Assembly: GCA_017473165.1 (NCBI GenBank) | Contig: JAFUNA010000002.1 | Coordinates: forward strand, 1-64,000 | Direction: 5' to 3' | Source: Clostridia bacterium | GTDB lineage: Bacteria > Bacillota > Clostridia > Oscillospirales > Acutalibacteraceae | Length of the DNA stretch: 64,000 nt | Shown: one piece after another, positions 34,539 to 43,460 of the stretch | Numbering within the stretch: the first letter of the stretch is position 1 | Layout of the letters: every line of letters starts with the position of its first letter | Translations under genes and position numbers: made by a program | Notes under the pieces: model-generated | Database searches by the model: none | What the model was told of the DNA's origin: nothing | What the model saw: the letters and a program-made list of their open reading frames with translations, nothing else

Positions 34539-37178
34539 TTATTTAATATCTTCGTAAAGTCTGTCACGGCAATTGTTATCCTTATAAAGGAAAAAGCCGT
34601 TCATTCTGTCGCTGTAGGGCGGCTGGGGCTTAAAGCCGTTTCTGATATATTCCTCAAGCCTGTCAAGCAGCTCGTCAGCGGTTTGCGTGAAAGGTCCGAA
34701 GCCTTCTTCCATCGGCAAATCAAGCCTTCTGTAGCCGTGTGAAACGCCCGCAAGGAATTTGTCATAGTCGGGCACAAAATAGATTACGGGGCAATTCATA
34801 TAAACCGAATCAAAAACAATTGAGGAATAATCGGTTATCATAAGCCTGTATTCATCCATGTTCGTGTCAAATCCGTCAAGGCAGATTCTGTTGCTCTTAA
34901 CCTCAAAAAGATTGTTATAGCACTTGAAAATGGGATGATTTTTGAAATCGAGATAAAGGTCGTTTTCCTCAAGCATTTTATGAAGTCTGTCGGAATTGAG
35001 GACTGCATTAACCTGCTTATAGAAATCCGATGCCATAAATGCTTCGGGCATTTCCTTGCGGCTGTTGTTGACAAGAGGCCCTATCAGATTGCTTCGCCAT
35101 GAGGGTGAGAAAACAATCCTGTTTTTCTTTATGCCCTCCGCTTCGATGAAGTCATAGCGTGGCATACAGCTCTTTATGAGATCCCTGTCATCATAGCCGT
35201 AATTCTCCTTGAAATTCTCAACCTCAAAATTGCTTGAAACAACAACTCTGTCAACCACGCAGCGTTCCTTTGCATACATATTTTTAAGGCTTGCATGAAG
35301 AATTCCGTGCTGAAGATAAATAAGCTCAAACTGTGCAAGGTCGGCATACCAACGCATTGCAGCCGCACCGAAGGGGCAGATGTTTGAAAGATTGGAGAAA
35401 GAGGTTATCATCTTCTCGCAGGTAAAATAAAGCATTTTATGCTTTTTTGACTGGAATTTTACAACAAAATCTCTTTCATCGGGCTCAAATTTTTCTTCAA
35501 GCCTGTCCCAATCGCACTCATTGAGAATATAGTAACGTTTGATGCCGTCTTTGATTTTTATATCGTGCTTGAACTGGTCATATGCGTTATCAAAAACTCC
35601 GTAGCGGTCAAGATAAATCCAGATACGTTCGTTTTTGCGTTTTTCTTTATCCGCACAAAGCCTGTGGTAAACTATTCTCGGATTGACCTTGAAGTAATAT
35701 ACAAAGTTTATCAGGAAGGTATAAAATCTGTAGGTCAGGCTGTCATGCCATTTGTCGGAATAAATGTTGAATACACCGTTATCCTCACGGTAGCATCTGC
35801 CGCCGTTGAAGAATACTCTGCGTTTCTTGCCTCTCTGCAACGGACAGTTGTTTCCGTAATAATAAGAAAGCTTGTATGTATGACCGTTTATCTCAACCTC
35901 AAACTCAAAACTCTTTGTTTCGGAGGCATCAATATCAACCGTAAATCTCCAGAATACAGAGGTTTTTATTCCTGCATGATAGCGTTCGTGGTCGGAATGA
36001 GTAAGCTCAATTTTTTCTCTTTTACCGTCTTTTGTAAGATAAAGCACAGGCTTGTCGCAATACATGAAAACGGGTGATTTGAGAAAAGCATCAATATGAA
36101 GAACATCGTTTTTGACCTTGAGCTTATTGACAACCGCAGTGATTTTTTTTGCGGAATGAATTTTTTCGCCGTCAAACATCAGCTGAATCTCATCATCGTC
36201 AAATTCAAGAGAAACTCCCTTGCTGCCTTTGAGATTCAGAAGATAATGCTTATGGTAAACATCCATTGCAGGGCGGTTGATGATTACGCTGTCATCAATT
36301 CTTCTGATGAGTGCGAGAAGTCTTTCAACGGATTTATCGAATTTTTCTTTTTCGTAGTGATAAGGAAGAAGAACATCTGCCGTGCTTTTCCATGTGAGGT
36401 CATGGAGATAAAACGCCTGAAGATATGCGGGAACTTCGTTTTCGGGGTAAAGGTTAAAAAAGCTTTCCCACATATTCATCGTATCTTCAAAGATATAATA
36501 TGCGTTGCTTATCGAGCCCGTTGCACTGTCGGAACGGCGAAGATAAAGATATTCGGGACCGTCACAATAGCCGATTGTCATTTTTTCCTTGAGGGTTGTG
36601 AAAATAAATTTCTGGTCCTCGTGGAATTTAAGGCTTGTGTCAAAAAGAATATTGTCCTTTCCCCTGTTTTTGACGCAGATATTCATCGTTGACTGGGCAA
36701 TATAGCAGTTTTTGCCTTCGTTCAAATCATAGATGCCCGTTTCGGTAAGAATTCGGTATCTGTAATGAAGATTGAGCCTTTTTCCGTCACGGTGAGGAAC
36801 GATTTTATATGTTACAAGGTCGGTTTCGTCATAATGCTCTTCAAAAAACGCATAAATTGTTTCAAGAGTATCGTTTGAAAGAGTATCGTCTGCATCAAGG
36901 AAAAGAATATATTTTCCCTGCGAAAGCTCCATTCCCTTATTTCTTGCGGAAGATACACCGCCGTTTTCTTTGTCGAAATAAGTAATGTTTGAATGCTCTT
37001 TTGCAGCCTTTTCGCAAATCATTCCGCCGTTGTCGGATGAGCCGTCATTAACGAAAACAATCTGAAATTCATCCTGTGACATTGTTTGTTCAAAAAGGCT
37101 TTTAACACAGCCTTCAAGATATTCTTCACAGTTATAAACAGGTATAACTACAGACACCTTGTATTTAAAATTCGACAT
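34539..37178 (-). CDS. Glycosyltransferase GT2 fused to CDP-glycerol glycerophosphotransferase (TagF-like)
   Basis: An 879-residue protein acting at the inner face of the membrane in teichoic acid or similar polymer synthesis. Residues 1-230 are a GT-A family 2 glycosyltransferase (VSVVIPVYNCEEYLEGCVKS, NDGSSDNGG, the metal motif LDADDT). The middle (about 310-450) is a beta-rich linker. Residues 510-870 are a TagF-type glycerophosphotransferase with the catalytic His in YLQHGILH, FSPSWRSN, and LMITDYSSIVFDSVY. This two-domain layout is known from Firmicutes cell-wall loci. It stands alone here with no other wall genes beside it. Confidence 0.92.
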   Translation of the reverse strand: MSNFKYKVSVVIPVYNCEEYLEGCVKSLFEQTMSQDEFQIVFVNDGSSDNGGMICEKAAKEHSNITYFDKENGGVSSARNKGMELSQGKYILFLDADDTLSNDTLETIYAFFEEHYDETDLVTYKIVPHRDGKRLNLHYRYRILTETGIYDLNEGKNCYIAQSTMNICVKNRGKDNILFDTSLKFHEDQKFIFTTLKEKMTIGYCDGPEYLYLRRSDSATGSISNAYYIFEDTMNMWESFFNLYPENEVPAYLQAFYLHDLTWKSTADVLLPYHYEKEKFDKSVERLLALIRRIDDSVIINRPAMDVYHKHYLLNLKGSKGVSLEFDDDEIQLMFDGEKIHSAKKITAVVNKLKVKNDVLHIDAFLKSPVFMYCDKPVLYLTKDGKREKIELTHSDHERYHAGIKTSVFWRFTVDIDASETKSFEFEVEINGHTYKLSYYYGNNCPLQRGKKRRVFFNGGRCYREDNGVFNIYSDKWHDSLTYRFYTFLINFVYYFKVNPRIVYHRLCADKEKRKNERIWIYLDRYGVFDNAYDQFKHDIKIKDGIKRYYILNECDWDRLEEKFEPDERDFVVKFQSKKHKMLYFTCEKMITSFSNLSNICPFGAAAMRWYADLAQFELIYLQHGILHASLKNMYAKERCVVDRVVVSSNFEVENFKENYGYDDRDLIKSCMPRYDFIEAEGIKKNRIVFSPSWRSNLIGPLVNNSRKEMPEAFMASDFYKQVNAVLNSDRLHKMLEENDLYLDFKNHPIFKCYNNLFEVKSNRICLDGFDTNMDEYRLMITDYSSIVFDSVYMNCPVIYFVPDYDKFLAGVSHGYRRLDLPMEEGFGPFTQTADELLDRLEEYIRNGFKPQPPYSDRMNGFFLYKDNNCRDRLYEDIK

Positions 37179-37274
37179 TCTCGCAAATCCTTTACTGATA
37201 TTCTACCTTATATATTACAATGTACCGACAAAAAAATCAATAGTAAATTAATTGTTGAACGGGCTTGTTTTTGG

Positions 37275-37303
37275 TTGACATTTATTTTTGACTATTATAT
37301 ACT
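37275..37303 (+). promoter_or_regulatory. Promoter of the rhamnose operon
   Basis: TTGACA (37275-37280), 17-bp spacer, TATACT (37298-37303). Confidence 0.85.
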
Positions 37304-37344
37304 ATATATATGCGTGTAAAATATTCAAAACACGGAGGTAAAAT

Positions 37345-38583
37345 ATGGAAAGATACGAAAGTGCAAAAGAGCTTTATGCAAAATTCGGCATCGACACCGA
37401 GGATGCACTCAAAAAGCTTGGCGATATAACGGTTTCAATCCATTGCTGGCAGGGCGACGACGTTGGCGGATTTGACAGCGACGATGCACTCTCCGGCGGA
37501 ATTCAGACAACCGGCAACTATCCCGGCAAGGCAAGAAATCCCGAAGAGCTTATGGCGGATATCGACAAGGCATTCAGCCTCATCCCCGGCAAAAAGAAGC
37601 TCAATCTTCACGCAAGCTATGCGATTTTTGACGGTAACAGAGCAGACAGAGATGCCCTTAAACCCGAACATTTCACAAAATGGGTAGAATTTGCAAAGGC
37701 AAGAAATATCGGCATTGACTTCAATCCCACATTCTTCTCGCATCCCATGGTAAAAGACGGTCTTACCCTTTCATCGCCCGATGAAAATGTCCGCAAATTC
37801 TGGGTTGAACACGGCAAACGCTGCGTTGAGCTTTCCGATTATTTCGCAAAAGAAACAGGCTATCCCTGTGTTATGAATATCTGGATTCCCGACGGCTACA
37901 AGGATATTCCCGCTGACCGTCTTTCTCCCAGACTCCGTTTCAAAAAATCGCTTGACGAAATTCTCGAAACTCCCTATGACAAGAACAATGTTTACATAAC
38001 TCTTGAGTCAAAAGTATTCGGAATCGGTCTTGAAAGCTATACTGTCGGCTCGGCTGAATTCTGCTTGAGCTACTCCGTTCAGAAGGGAATTGTTCCCCTC
38101 ATGGATAACGGTCATTATCATCCCACAGAGCTTGTTTCCGATAAAATCCCCTCAATGCTCGCATTCAGCGACAAAATCGCTCTCCACATAACAAGAGGCG
38201 TTCGCTGGGACAGCGACCACGTTGTTCTTCTTGACGACGAAACAAAGGAAATCGCAAAGGAAATCGTAAGAAACGATGCTCTTGACAGAGTTTTCATTGC
38301 TACAGACTATTTTGATGCTTCAATCAACCGCATCAGTGCTTGGGTAACAGGCGTCAGAAACGTTCAAAAGGCTCTGCTTTTCGCTCTGCTTCAGCCTTCA
38401 AAGAAAATGCAGGAATTGCAGGACAAAGCAAATTTCACCGAGCTTATGATTCTCGGCGAAGAAATGAAAACCATGCCCATGGGTGATATCTGGGCGGAAT
38501 TTCTTAACAGACAAGGCATTGAAAGCTGCTATTTAAACAGCATTAAAGAATATGAAGAAAAGGTATTGGTGAACAGAAAATGA
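37345..38583 (+). CDS. rhaA: L-rhamnose isomerase
   Basis: Converts L-rhamnose to L-rhamnulose. The 412 residues match the family (about 420). Signatures include ISIHCWQGDD-like (VSIHCWQGDDVGGF), NLHASYAIFDG, DFNPTFFSHPM, WIPDGYKD and LMDNGHYHPTE. CGGAGGTAAAAT precedes the ATG. The 3' end overlaps rhaD (ATGA). It is the first gene of rhaA-rhaD-fucO. Confidence 0.97.
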   Translation: MERYESAKELYAKFGIDTEDALKKLGDITVSIHCWQGDDVGGFDSDDALSGGIQTTGNYPGKARNPEELMADIDKAFSLIPGKKKLNLHASYAIFDGNRADRDALKPEHFTKWVEFAKARNIGIDFNPTFFSHPMVKDGLTLSSPDENVRKFWVEHGKRCVELSDYFAKETGYPCVMNIWIPDGYKDIPADRLSPRLRFKKSLDEILETPYDKNNVYITLESKVFGIGLESYTVGSAEFCLSYSVQKGIVPLMDNGHYHPTELVSDKIPSMLAFSDKIALHITRGVRWDSDHVVLLDDETKEIAKEIVRNDALDRVFIATDYFDASINRISAWVTGVRNVQKALLFALLQPSKKMQELQDKANFTELMILGEEMKTMPMGDIWAEFLNRQGIESCYLNSIKEYEEKVLVNRK

Positions 38584-39401
38584 AAAACATTTTAGAAGCA
38601 CCCTTTGTAGTAGGAATGTGCAAGGCAACAGCGAACATGTATCGCATGGGCTGGGACGAAAGAAACGGCGGCAACATCAGCGTTATGCTTGAAAATGACG
38701 AAGTTGCGGAATATCTTGACATCAACTCCCCCATCAGATCATTCGACATGGGCTTTGATGCAAGCGTTCTTGCAGGCAAAATTTTCATCGTTACAGGCAC
38801 AGGCAAATACTTCAAGAACGTTGAGGACGACCCCGAAAACAACCTCGGCATCATCAAAATCGCTGCTGACGGCACAACCGCAGAGGTTCTCTGGGGCTAC
38901 AGCGACGGCGGCAGACCCACATCAGAGCTTCCCGCTCACCTTATGAGCCACATTTCAAGACTCTCAAAAAATCCCGAAAACAGAGTTATCATGCACAGCC
39001 ATCCCACAAACACTCTTGCAATGACCTATGTTCATGAGCTTTCCGAAAAGAAGTTCACACATTCGCTTTGGGAAATGTGCACCGAGTGCATGGTTGTTTT
39101 CCCCGACGGCATCGGCGTTCTTCCCTGGATGGTTTGCGGCACCAACGAAATCGGTATCGCAACCGCAGAAAAGATGAAGGAATTCCGCCTTGTAATTTGG
39201 GGTCAGCACGGCATCTACGGCTGCGGCAAGGACCTTGACGAAGCCTTCGGTCTTATCGAAACAGTTGAAAAGGCTGCACAGCTTTACATGATGACTGCTC
39301 ACCTTCCCAGAGTTAACACAATCACAGACCCCGACCTTGTTGAAATCGTTAAAGCATTCAAGCTTGAAGACGTTTACAGAAGAGATTTCCTTAATCTTTA
39401 A
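38580..39401 (+). CDS. rhaD: Rhamnulose-1-phosphate aldolase
   Basis: Class II aldolase splitting rhamnulose-1-phosphate into DHAP and L-lactaldehyde. The 273 residues carry WDERNGGNISVML, the zinc-site HSHPTNTLAMTYV, and IWGQHGIYGCGKDLDEAF. The ATG overlaps the rhaA stop. The kinase RhaB that supplies its substrate is not encoded in this operon. Confidence 0.96.
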   Translation: MKNILEAPFVVGMCKATANMYRMGWDERNGGNISVMLENDEVAEYLDINSPIRSFDMGFDASVLAGKIFIVTGTGKYFKNVEDDPENNLGIIKIAADGTTAEVLWGYSDGGRPTSELPAHLMSHISRLSKNPENRVIMHSHPTNTLAMTYVHELSEKKFTHSLWEMCTECMVVFPDGIGVLPWMVCGTNEIGIATAEKMKEFRLVIWGQHGIYGCGKDLDEAFGLIETVEKAAQLYMMTAHLPRVNTITDPDLVEIVKAFKLEDVYRRDFLNL

Positions 39402-39418
39402 TATTGGAGGATTTTATA

Positions 39419-40567
39419 ATGGCTAACAGATTTGTACTTAACGAAACATCATACCACGGCAAGGGCGCAATTGCAGAAATTGCCAATGAATTCAAGGCAA
39501 GAAGCTTCACAAAGGCTCTTGTTTGCTGTGACCCCGATCTCATCAAATTCGGTGTTGCAGACAAGGTTTTCAACGTTCTTAAGGGTGCTGACATCGCTTA
39601 CGACGTATTCAGCACAATTCAGGCTAATCCCACAATCGAAAACGTTCAGGCAGGCGTTGAAGCTTTCAAGGCAAGCGGTGCTGACTGCATCATCGCTATA
39701 GGCGGCGGCTCATCAATGGACACCGCAAAGGCTGTAGGTATCATCATTGCTAACCCCGAATTTGCAGACGTACGTTCACTTGAGGGCGTTGCTCCCACAA
39801 AGAACAAGTGCGTTCCCATCATCGCTGTTCCCACAACCGCAGGCACAGCTGCTGAAGTTACAATCAACTACGTTATCACAGACGCACAGAACAACAGAAA
39901 AATGGTTTGCGTTGACGTTCATGACATTCCTGTTGTTGCGGTTGTTGACCCCGACATGATGTCAACAATGCCCGCAGGTCTTACCGCTGCAACAGGCATG
40001 GATGCTCTTACACACGCAATCGAAGGCTACATCACCAAGGGTGCTTGGGAACTGAGCGATATGTTCCACATCAAGGCTATTGAAATAATTGCAAAGAGCC
40101 TTCGCGGCGCTGTTGCAAACACAGACGAAGGCAGAGAAGGCATGGCTCTCGGTCAGTATGTTGCAGGCATGGGCTTCTCAAACGTTGGTCTTGGTATCGT
40201 TCACTCAATGGCTCATCCTCTCGGTGCTCTTTATGACACACCTCACGGCGTTGCAAACGCTATCATCCTTCCCACCGTTATGGAATACAACGCACCTGCA
40301 ACAGGCGACAAGTACAGAGATATCGCAAAGGCTATGGGCGTTGAAGGCACAGACGCAATGAGCATTGAGGATGCAAGAAAGGCTGCTATCGACGCAGTTA
40401 AGCAGCTTTCAATCGATGTCGGCATTCCTGCTGACCTCAAGGAAATCGTTAAGGCAGAGGATATCCCCTTCCTTGCACAGTCTGCATTTGACGATGCCTG
40501 CCGTCCCGGCAATCCCAGAGATACAAGCGTTGAAGAAATCACCGCTCTCTATAATTCACTTATCTGA
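39419..40567 (+). CDS. fucO: Lactaldehyde reductase (iron-dependent alcohol dehydrogenase)
   Basis: Group III, Fe-dependent alcohol dehydrogenase of 382 residues. It reduces the L-lactaldehyde made by RhaD to 1,2-propanediol. It has the NAD loop GGGSSMDTAKAVG, PTTAGTAAEVT, GMDALTHAIEGY and the iron site HSMAHPLGALYDTPHG. The start at 39419 follows TTGGAGGATTTTATA. It is last in the rha operon, before a perfect terminator. Confidence 0.95.
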   Translation: MANRFVLNETSYHGKGAIAEIANEFKARSFTKALVCCDPDLIKFGVADKVFNVLKGADIAYDVFSTIQANPTIENVQAGVEAFKASGADCIIAIGGGSSMDTAKAVGIIIANPEFADVRSLEGVAPTKNKCVPIIAVPTTAGTAAEVTINYVITDAQNNRKMVCVDVHDIPVVAVVDPDMMSTMPAGLTAATGMDALTHAIEGYITKGAWELSDMFHIKAIEIIAKSLRGAVANTDEGREGMALGQYVAGMGFSNVGLGIVHSMAHPLGALYDTPHGVANAIILPTVMEYNAPATGDKYRDIAKAMGVEGTDAMSIEDARKAAIDAVKQLSIDVGIPADLKEIVKAEDIPFLAQSAFDDACRPGNPRDTSVEEITALYNSLI

Positions 40568-40582
40568 TAAAAACATATATAA

Positions 40583-40618
40583 CAAGCCCCGAAATTCATT
40601 TCAGAATTTCGGGGCTTG
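40583..40618. terminator. Perfect bidirectional terminator
   Basis: CAAGCCCCGAAATTC (40583-40597) and its exact complement (40604-40618) around a 6-nt loop. It separates fucO from the converging oad genes. Confidence 0.9.
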
Positions 40619-40632
40619 CTGCATATCAATAA

Positions 40633-40830
40633 TTATTTCTTATCTTTTTTGGGCTTTGTTCCCAAACGGTTAAGACCTGAAACGCAGAGAATGATAATAC
40701 CCATAACGATGAATATGCCGAGCATACCCTTGCCCATAATGGGAACGGTTTCTGCAAGGTTATTAGGAGTAAAGCCAATACCGGCTGCAGCGCTTGTTGC
40801 CTCTGCGATTGTTGTTGTAATTGTATCCAT
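40633..40830 (-). CDS. Small OadG-like membrane subunit
   Basis: A 65-residue protein with one membrane helix (MGKGMLGIFIVMGIIILCVS) and a basic tail GTKPKKDKK. Small proteins of this build are the gamma subunits (OadG) of Na+-pumping decarboxylases. It lies 15 bp downstream of oadB on the same strand, which supports this call. GGAGGGAATAATA lies before the ATG at 40830. Confidence 0.8.
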   Translation of the reverse strand: MDTITTTIAEATSAAAGIGFTPNNLAETVPIMGKGMLGIFIVMGIIILCVSGLNRLGTKPKKDKK

Positions 40831-40845
40831 TATTATTCCCTCCTG

Positions 40846-41991
40846 TTACTTAATAAGTGCGTTGCCTACAAGTGTAAGGATAAGACCGCCGGCGATAACC
40901 GAAGCAACCTGACCCGAAACGTTAACGCCGATTGAATGCATGAGAAGGAAGTTCTGGTTATCCTCTGCAAGACCCATCTTATGAACAACTCTTGCAGACA
41001 TGGGGAATGCAGAAATACCTGCAGCACCGATCATGGGGTTAATCTTATTCTTTGTGAAGAGGTTCATAATCTTTGCAATCATGATGCCGCCGAAGGTGTC
41101 AACAACGAATGCAACAAGACCGAGACCCATAATGAGAAGTGTTTCGAGCTTGAGGAAATCCTCTGCAACCATTTTTGAAGCAATTGTGAAGCCGAGGAAG
41201 ATTGTGATAAGGTTTGCAAGAACGTTCTGTGCAGTTTCGGAAAGTGAATTAAGAACGCCGCATTCTCTGATAAGGTTACCGAACATAAGGAAACCGATAA
41301 GAGCAGTTGCATCGGGAGCAACCATACCGACGATGATTGTTACAACAATGGGGAAGAGAATCTTTGTGAGCTTTGAAACCTTTTTACCTGTATAATTCAT
41401 ACGGATAAGGCGTTCCTTCTTTGTTGTGCAAAGCTTGATGATGGGAGGCTGAACAATGGGAACGAGAGCCATGTATGAATAAGCTGCAACCATGATAGCC
41501 GCCGTGTAGTTGGAGTTAAGCATATTTGCAACAAAGATTGATGTGGGGCCGTCAGCAGCACCGATAATAGCGATTGAGGCGGCATCCTTAAGCTCAAAGC
41601 CGAACATTGATGAAAGACAAAGGGTGAAGAAAATACCGAACTGTGCCGCAGCACCGAAAATCATGAGCTTGGGGTTAGTGAGCACCGGTTCAAAGTCAAT
41701 CATGGCACCGATACCGATAAACAGAATGAGCGGGAAAAGCTCGTGACTGTCAATACCGATTTCAAACAAGAAATCAATAACTGCTCTGACACCCGAAACT
41801 TCGCCTGTTACTGCAGGGTCGGGAATGGGCAGGTTAACAAGGATTGCACCGAAGCCCATGGGAAGAAGAAGTGTGGGTTCCATTTCCTTTTTGATAGCAA
41901 GGAAAATCAGCACTCCGCCGATAATCCACATGATGACCTGTTTAGGGTCAATGTTAGCTAAATTTCCAAAAATGTCTGTTAAAATATCCAT
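40846..41991 (-). CDS. Sodium-translocating decarboxylase beta subunit (OadB/GcdB)
   Basis: A 381-residue polytopic protein that couples decarboxylation of carboxybiotin to Na+ export. Family signatures are LLLPMGFGAILVNLP, FIGIGAMIDFEPVLTNPK (with the Na+ site Asp), IGAADGPTSIFVA, MIGAAGISAFPMSARVVHKM and SIGVNVSGQVASVIAGG. It is followed by the OadG-like gene. No carboxyltransferase alpha subunit or biotin carrier lies in the window, so whether it belongs to oxaloacetate, methylmalonyl-CoA or glutaconyl-CoA decarboxylase is open. Confidence 0.94.
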   Translation of the reverse strand: MDILTDIFGNLANIDPKQVIMWIIGGVLIFLAIKKEMEPTLLLPMGFGAILVNLPIPDPAVTGEVSGVRAVIDFLFEIGIDSHELFPLILFIGIGAMIDFEPVLTNPKLMIFGAAAQFGIFFTLCLSSMFGFELKDAASIAIIGAADGPTSIFVANMLNSNYTAAIMVAAYSYMALVPIVQPPIIKLCTTKKERLIRMNYTGKKVSKLTKILFPIVVTIIVGMVAPDATALIGFLMFGNLIRECGVLNSLSETAQNVLANLITIFLGFTIASKMVAEDFLKLETLLIMGLGLVAFVVDTFGGIMIAKIMNLFTKNKINPMIGAAGISAFPMSARVVHKMGLAEDNQNFLLMHSIGVNVSGQVASVIAGGLILTLVGNALIK

Positions 41992-42029
41992 TTTGAAAAC
42001 CCTTCCTTTCTTAAACGCAAATCGGATTT

Positions 42030-42058
42030 ATTTTATCATTATATTTAAAATAATTCAA
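42030..42058 (-). promoter_or_regulatory. Promoter of the oad genes
   Basis: TTGAAT (42058-42053), 17-bp spacer, TAAAAT (42035-42030). Confidence 0.7.
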
Positions 42059-42099
42059 GTGTAAAAGCAAAAAATATTAATTATTTTTTAACAAAATGA

Positions 42100-42140
42100 A
42101 AGCGACCTGCATTGAAAAAATTTCGATGCAAGCCGCATAA
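42100..42140 (-). terminator. Terminator-like hairpin after the esterase gene
   Basis: CTTGCATCGAAA and TTTCAATGCAGG form a stem with one internal mismatch, followed by a T-rich tract on the minus strand. Confidence 0.6.
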
Positions 42141-42146
42141 CCTCAC

Positions 42147-43202
42147 TTATCTTTTTTCAAGTGACTGATCAAACATCCAATCAACCCATTTTTCTTTTCT
42201 GTAAAACGGTCGGTAAATTGAATGTCCGTATTTATCCCAACGTGTATATCTTACATTACCACCGATTTTTCTTAACTGTTCAACACAGTAATCATCAAGC
42301 TTAACATCTACCGCTTTATCGTTTGATGCGTGAACAACCCAAAGCGGTACATCTTTTATCCTGCTGAAGTCCTCACCGTTCATTTCTGAAGCGTAAAGAT
42401 TTTCTCCCTCAAGAGGCATTGCACAGGCAATATAATCGGGAAAATTCCAGGCAAATGACCATGTACTTCTTCCTCCTGCAGAGCCGCCGAAAACATAAAT
42501 TCTGTTTTTATCCGACTTTGCCTTTTCCGCTAAAAAATCAATAATCTCTTTTGCGGAACAAATATATTCTTTTTCCTCTGTGAAACTGTTCGGAGCCTGA
42601 GGCACAATCACAGTGCAGTCTTTTTTTCTCAATCTTATCCTTGCAAGACCGAATTCATAGAGTGCTTTTCTATTATCGTTGCCGCCGTTTCCTCCGCCAT
42701 GAAAATAATATATAATCGGCTGATTATCTTTCTTTGCCCATTTTATTCGGCAGGAAATATTATGTATGCCATATATATAAGTGTATTTTTTGAAGTTTGA
42801 TAACGTAAAATCCTCAATCAGTTTTATATCGGAATTTTTCTTGCGGGCCTTTTCAACACGTTTGTGCACTTTAAGGCTGTATTTTTCCGCTTTGCAATAG
42901 TTTCTGAACATTTTATTAATCAGACTGAAGCTTGTTGATGCGGTAAAGTCTGCCTTTTTTATGCCGTTTGCATCAATTATATAAAACTGCTTGTCTTTAC
43001 CCGCAACACCGACTTTATCATCCTTAAGTGAAGATTTATATTCATCTTTTATTGAGTTGAGACAGATTCTTCTTATTTCCAAAGCATCCTTTTCCTCAAA
43101 CTCAATCATAATAATACCGTACTTTTTGTTTGATTTTATTACATAAGGCAAAAAACCGGCTTCCTCATGATATTTTAAACCTATATTCATTCTGAATTTC
43201 AT
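42147..43202 (-). CDS. Alpha/beta-hydrolase (esterase-like), cytoplasmic
   Basis: A 351-residue protein. Residues 1-150 are unrecognised and lysine-rich. The rest is an alpha/beta-hydrolase: YYFHGGGNGG (oxyanion strand), the nucleophile elbow FGGSAGGRSTW, the acid VVHASNDKAVD and the histidine KYGHSIYRP. It resembles PHB-depolymerase/feruloyl-esterase-like hydrolases, but has no signal peptide. The start at 43202 follows GGAAGGAAG; a GTG at 43235 is upstream of that site. Codon use is more AT-rich than the neighbours, hinting at different ancestry. Substrate unknown. Confidence 0.75.
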   Translation of the reverse strand: MKFRMNIGLKYHEEAGFLPYVIKSNKKYGIIMIEFEEKDALEIRRICLNSIKDEYKSSLKDDKVGVAGKDKQFYIIDANGIKKADFTASTSFSLINKMFRNYCKAEKYSLKVHKRVEKARKKNSDIKLIEDFTLSNFKKYTYIYGIHNISCRIKWAKKDNQPIIYYFHGGGNGGNDNRKALYEFGLARIRLRKKDCTVIVPQAPNSFTEEKEYICSAKEIIDFLAEKAKSDKNRIYVFGGSAGGRSTWSFAWNFPDYIACAMPLEGENLYASEMNGEDFSRIKDVPLWVVHASNDKAVDVKLDDYCVEQLRKIGGNVRYTRWDKYGHSIYRPFYRKEKWVDWMFDQSLEKR

Positions 43203-43393
43203 ATAATTTTTCTTCCTTCCTTTTATCACTTTCACTTATAAGATGCTTTGTCATAAAATTCGGTCTAAAATTATATTAATTTATTTTTTATAAAAATTCA
43301 AGAATTTTGCATATAAATATATCACAAAAATGCAGAAAAACCTATGTTTAATAGTGCAAAACTACGAATTTTTGCAAGATTGTAAAATAACAC

Positions 43394-43422
43394 TTGCAAA
43401 ATTTGTTCATATATTATAGAAT
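43394..43422 (+). promoter_or_regulatory. Promoter of the aspartate aminotransferase gene
   Basis: TTGCAA (43394-43399), 17-bp spacer, TAGAAT (43417-43422). The region 43203-43393 holds nothing else but AT-rich sequence and a weak reverse promoter for the esterase. Confidence 0.6.
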
Positions 43423-43460
43423 ATACAGGATTTAGCATTAAATTTCGGAGGTTTGCAAAA

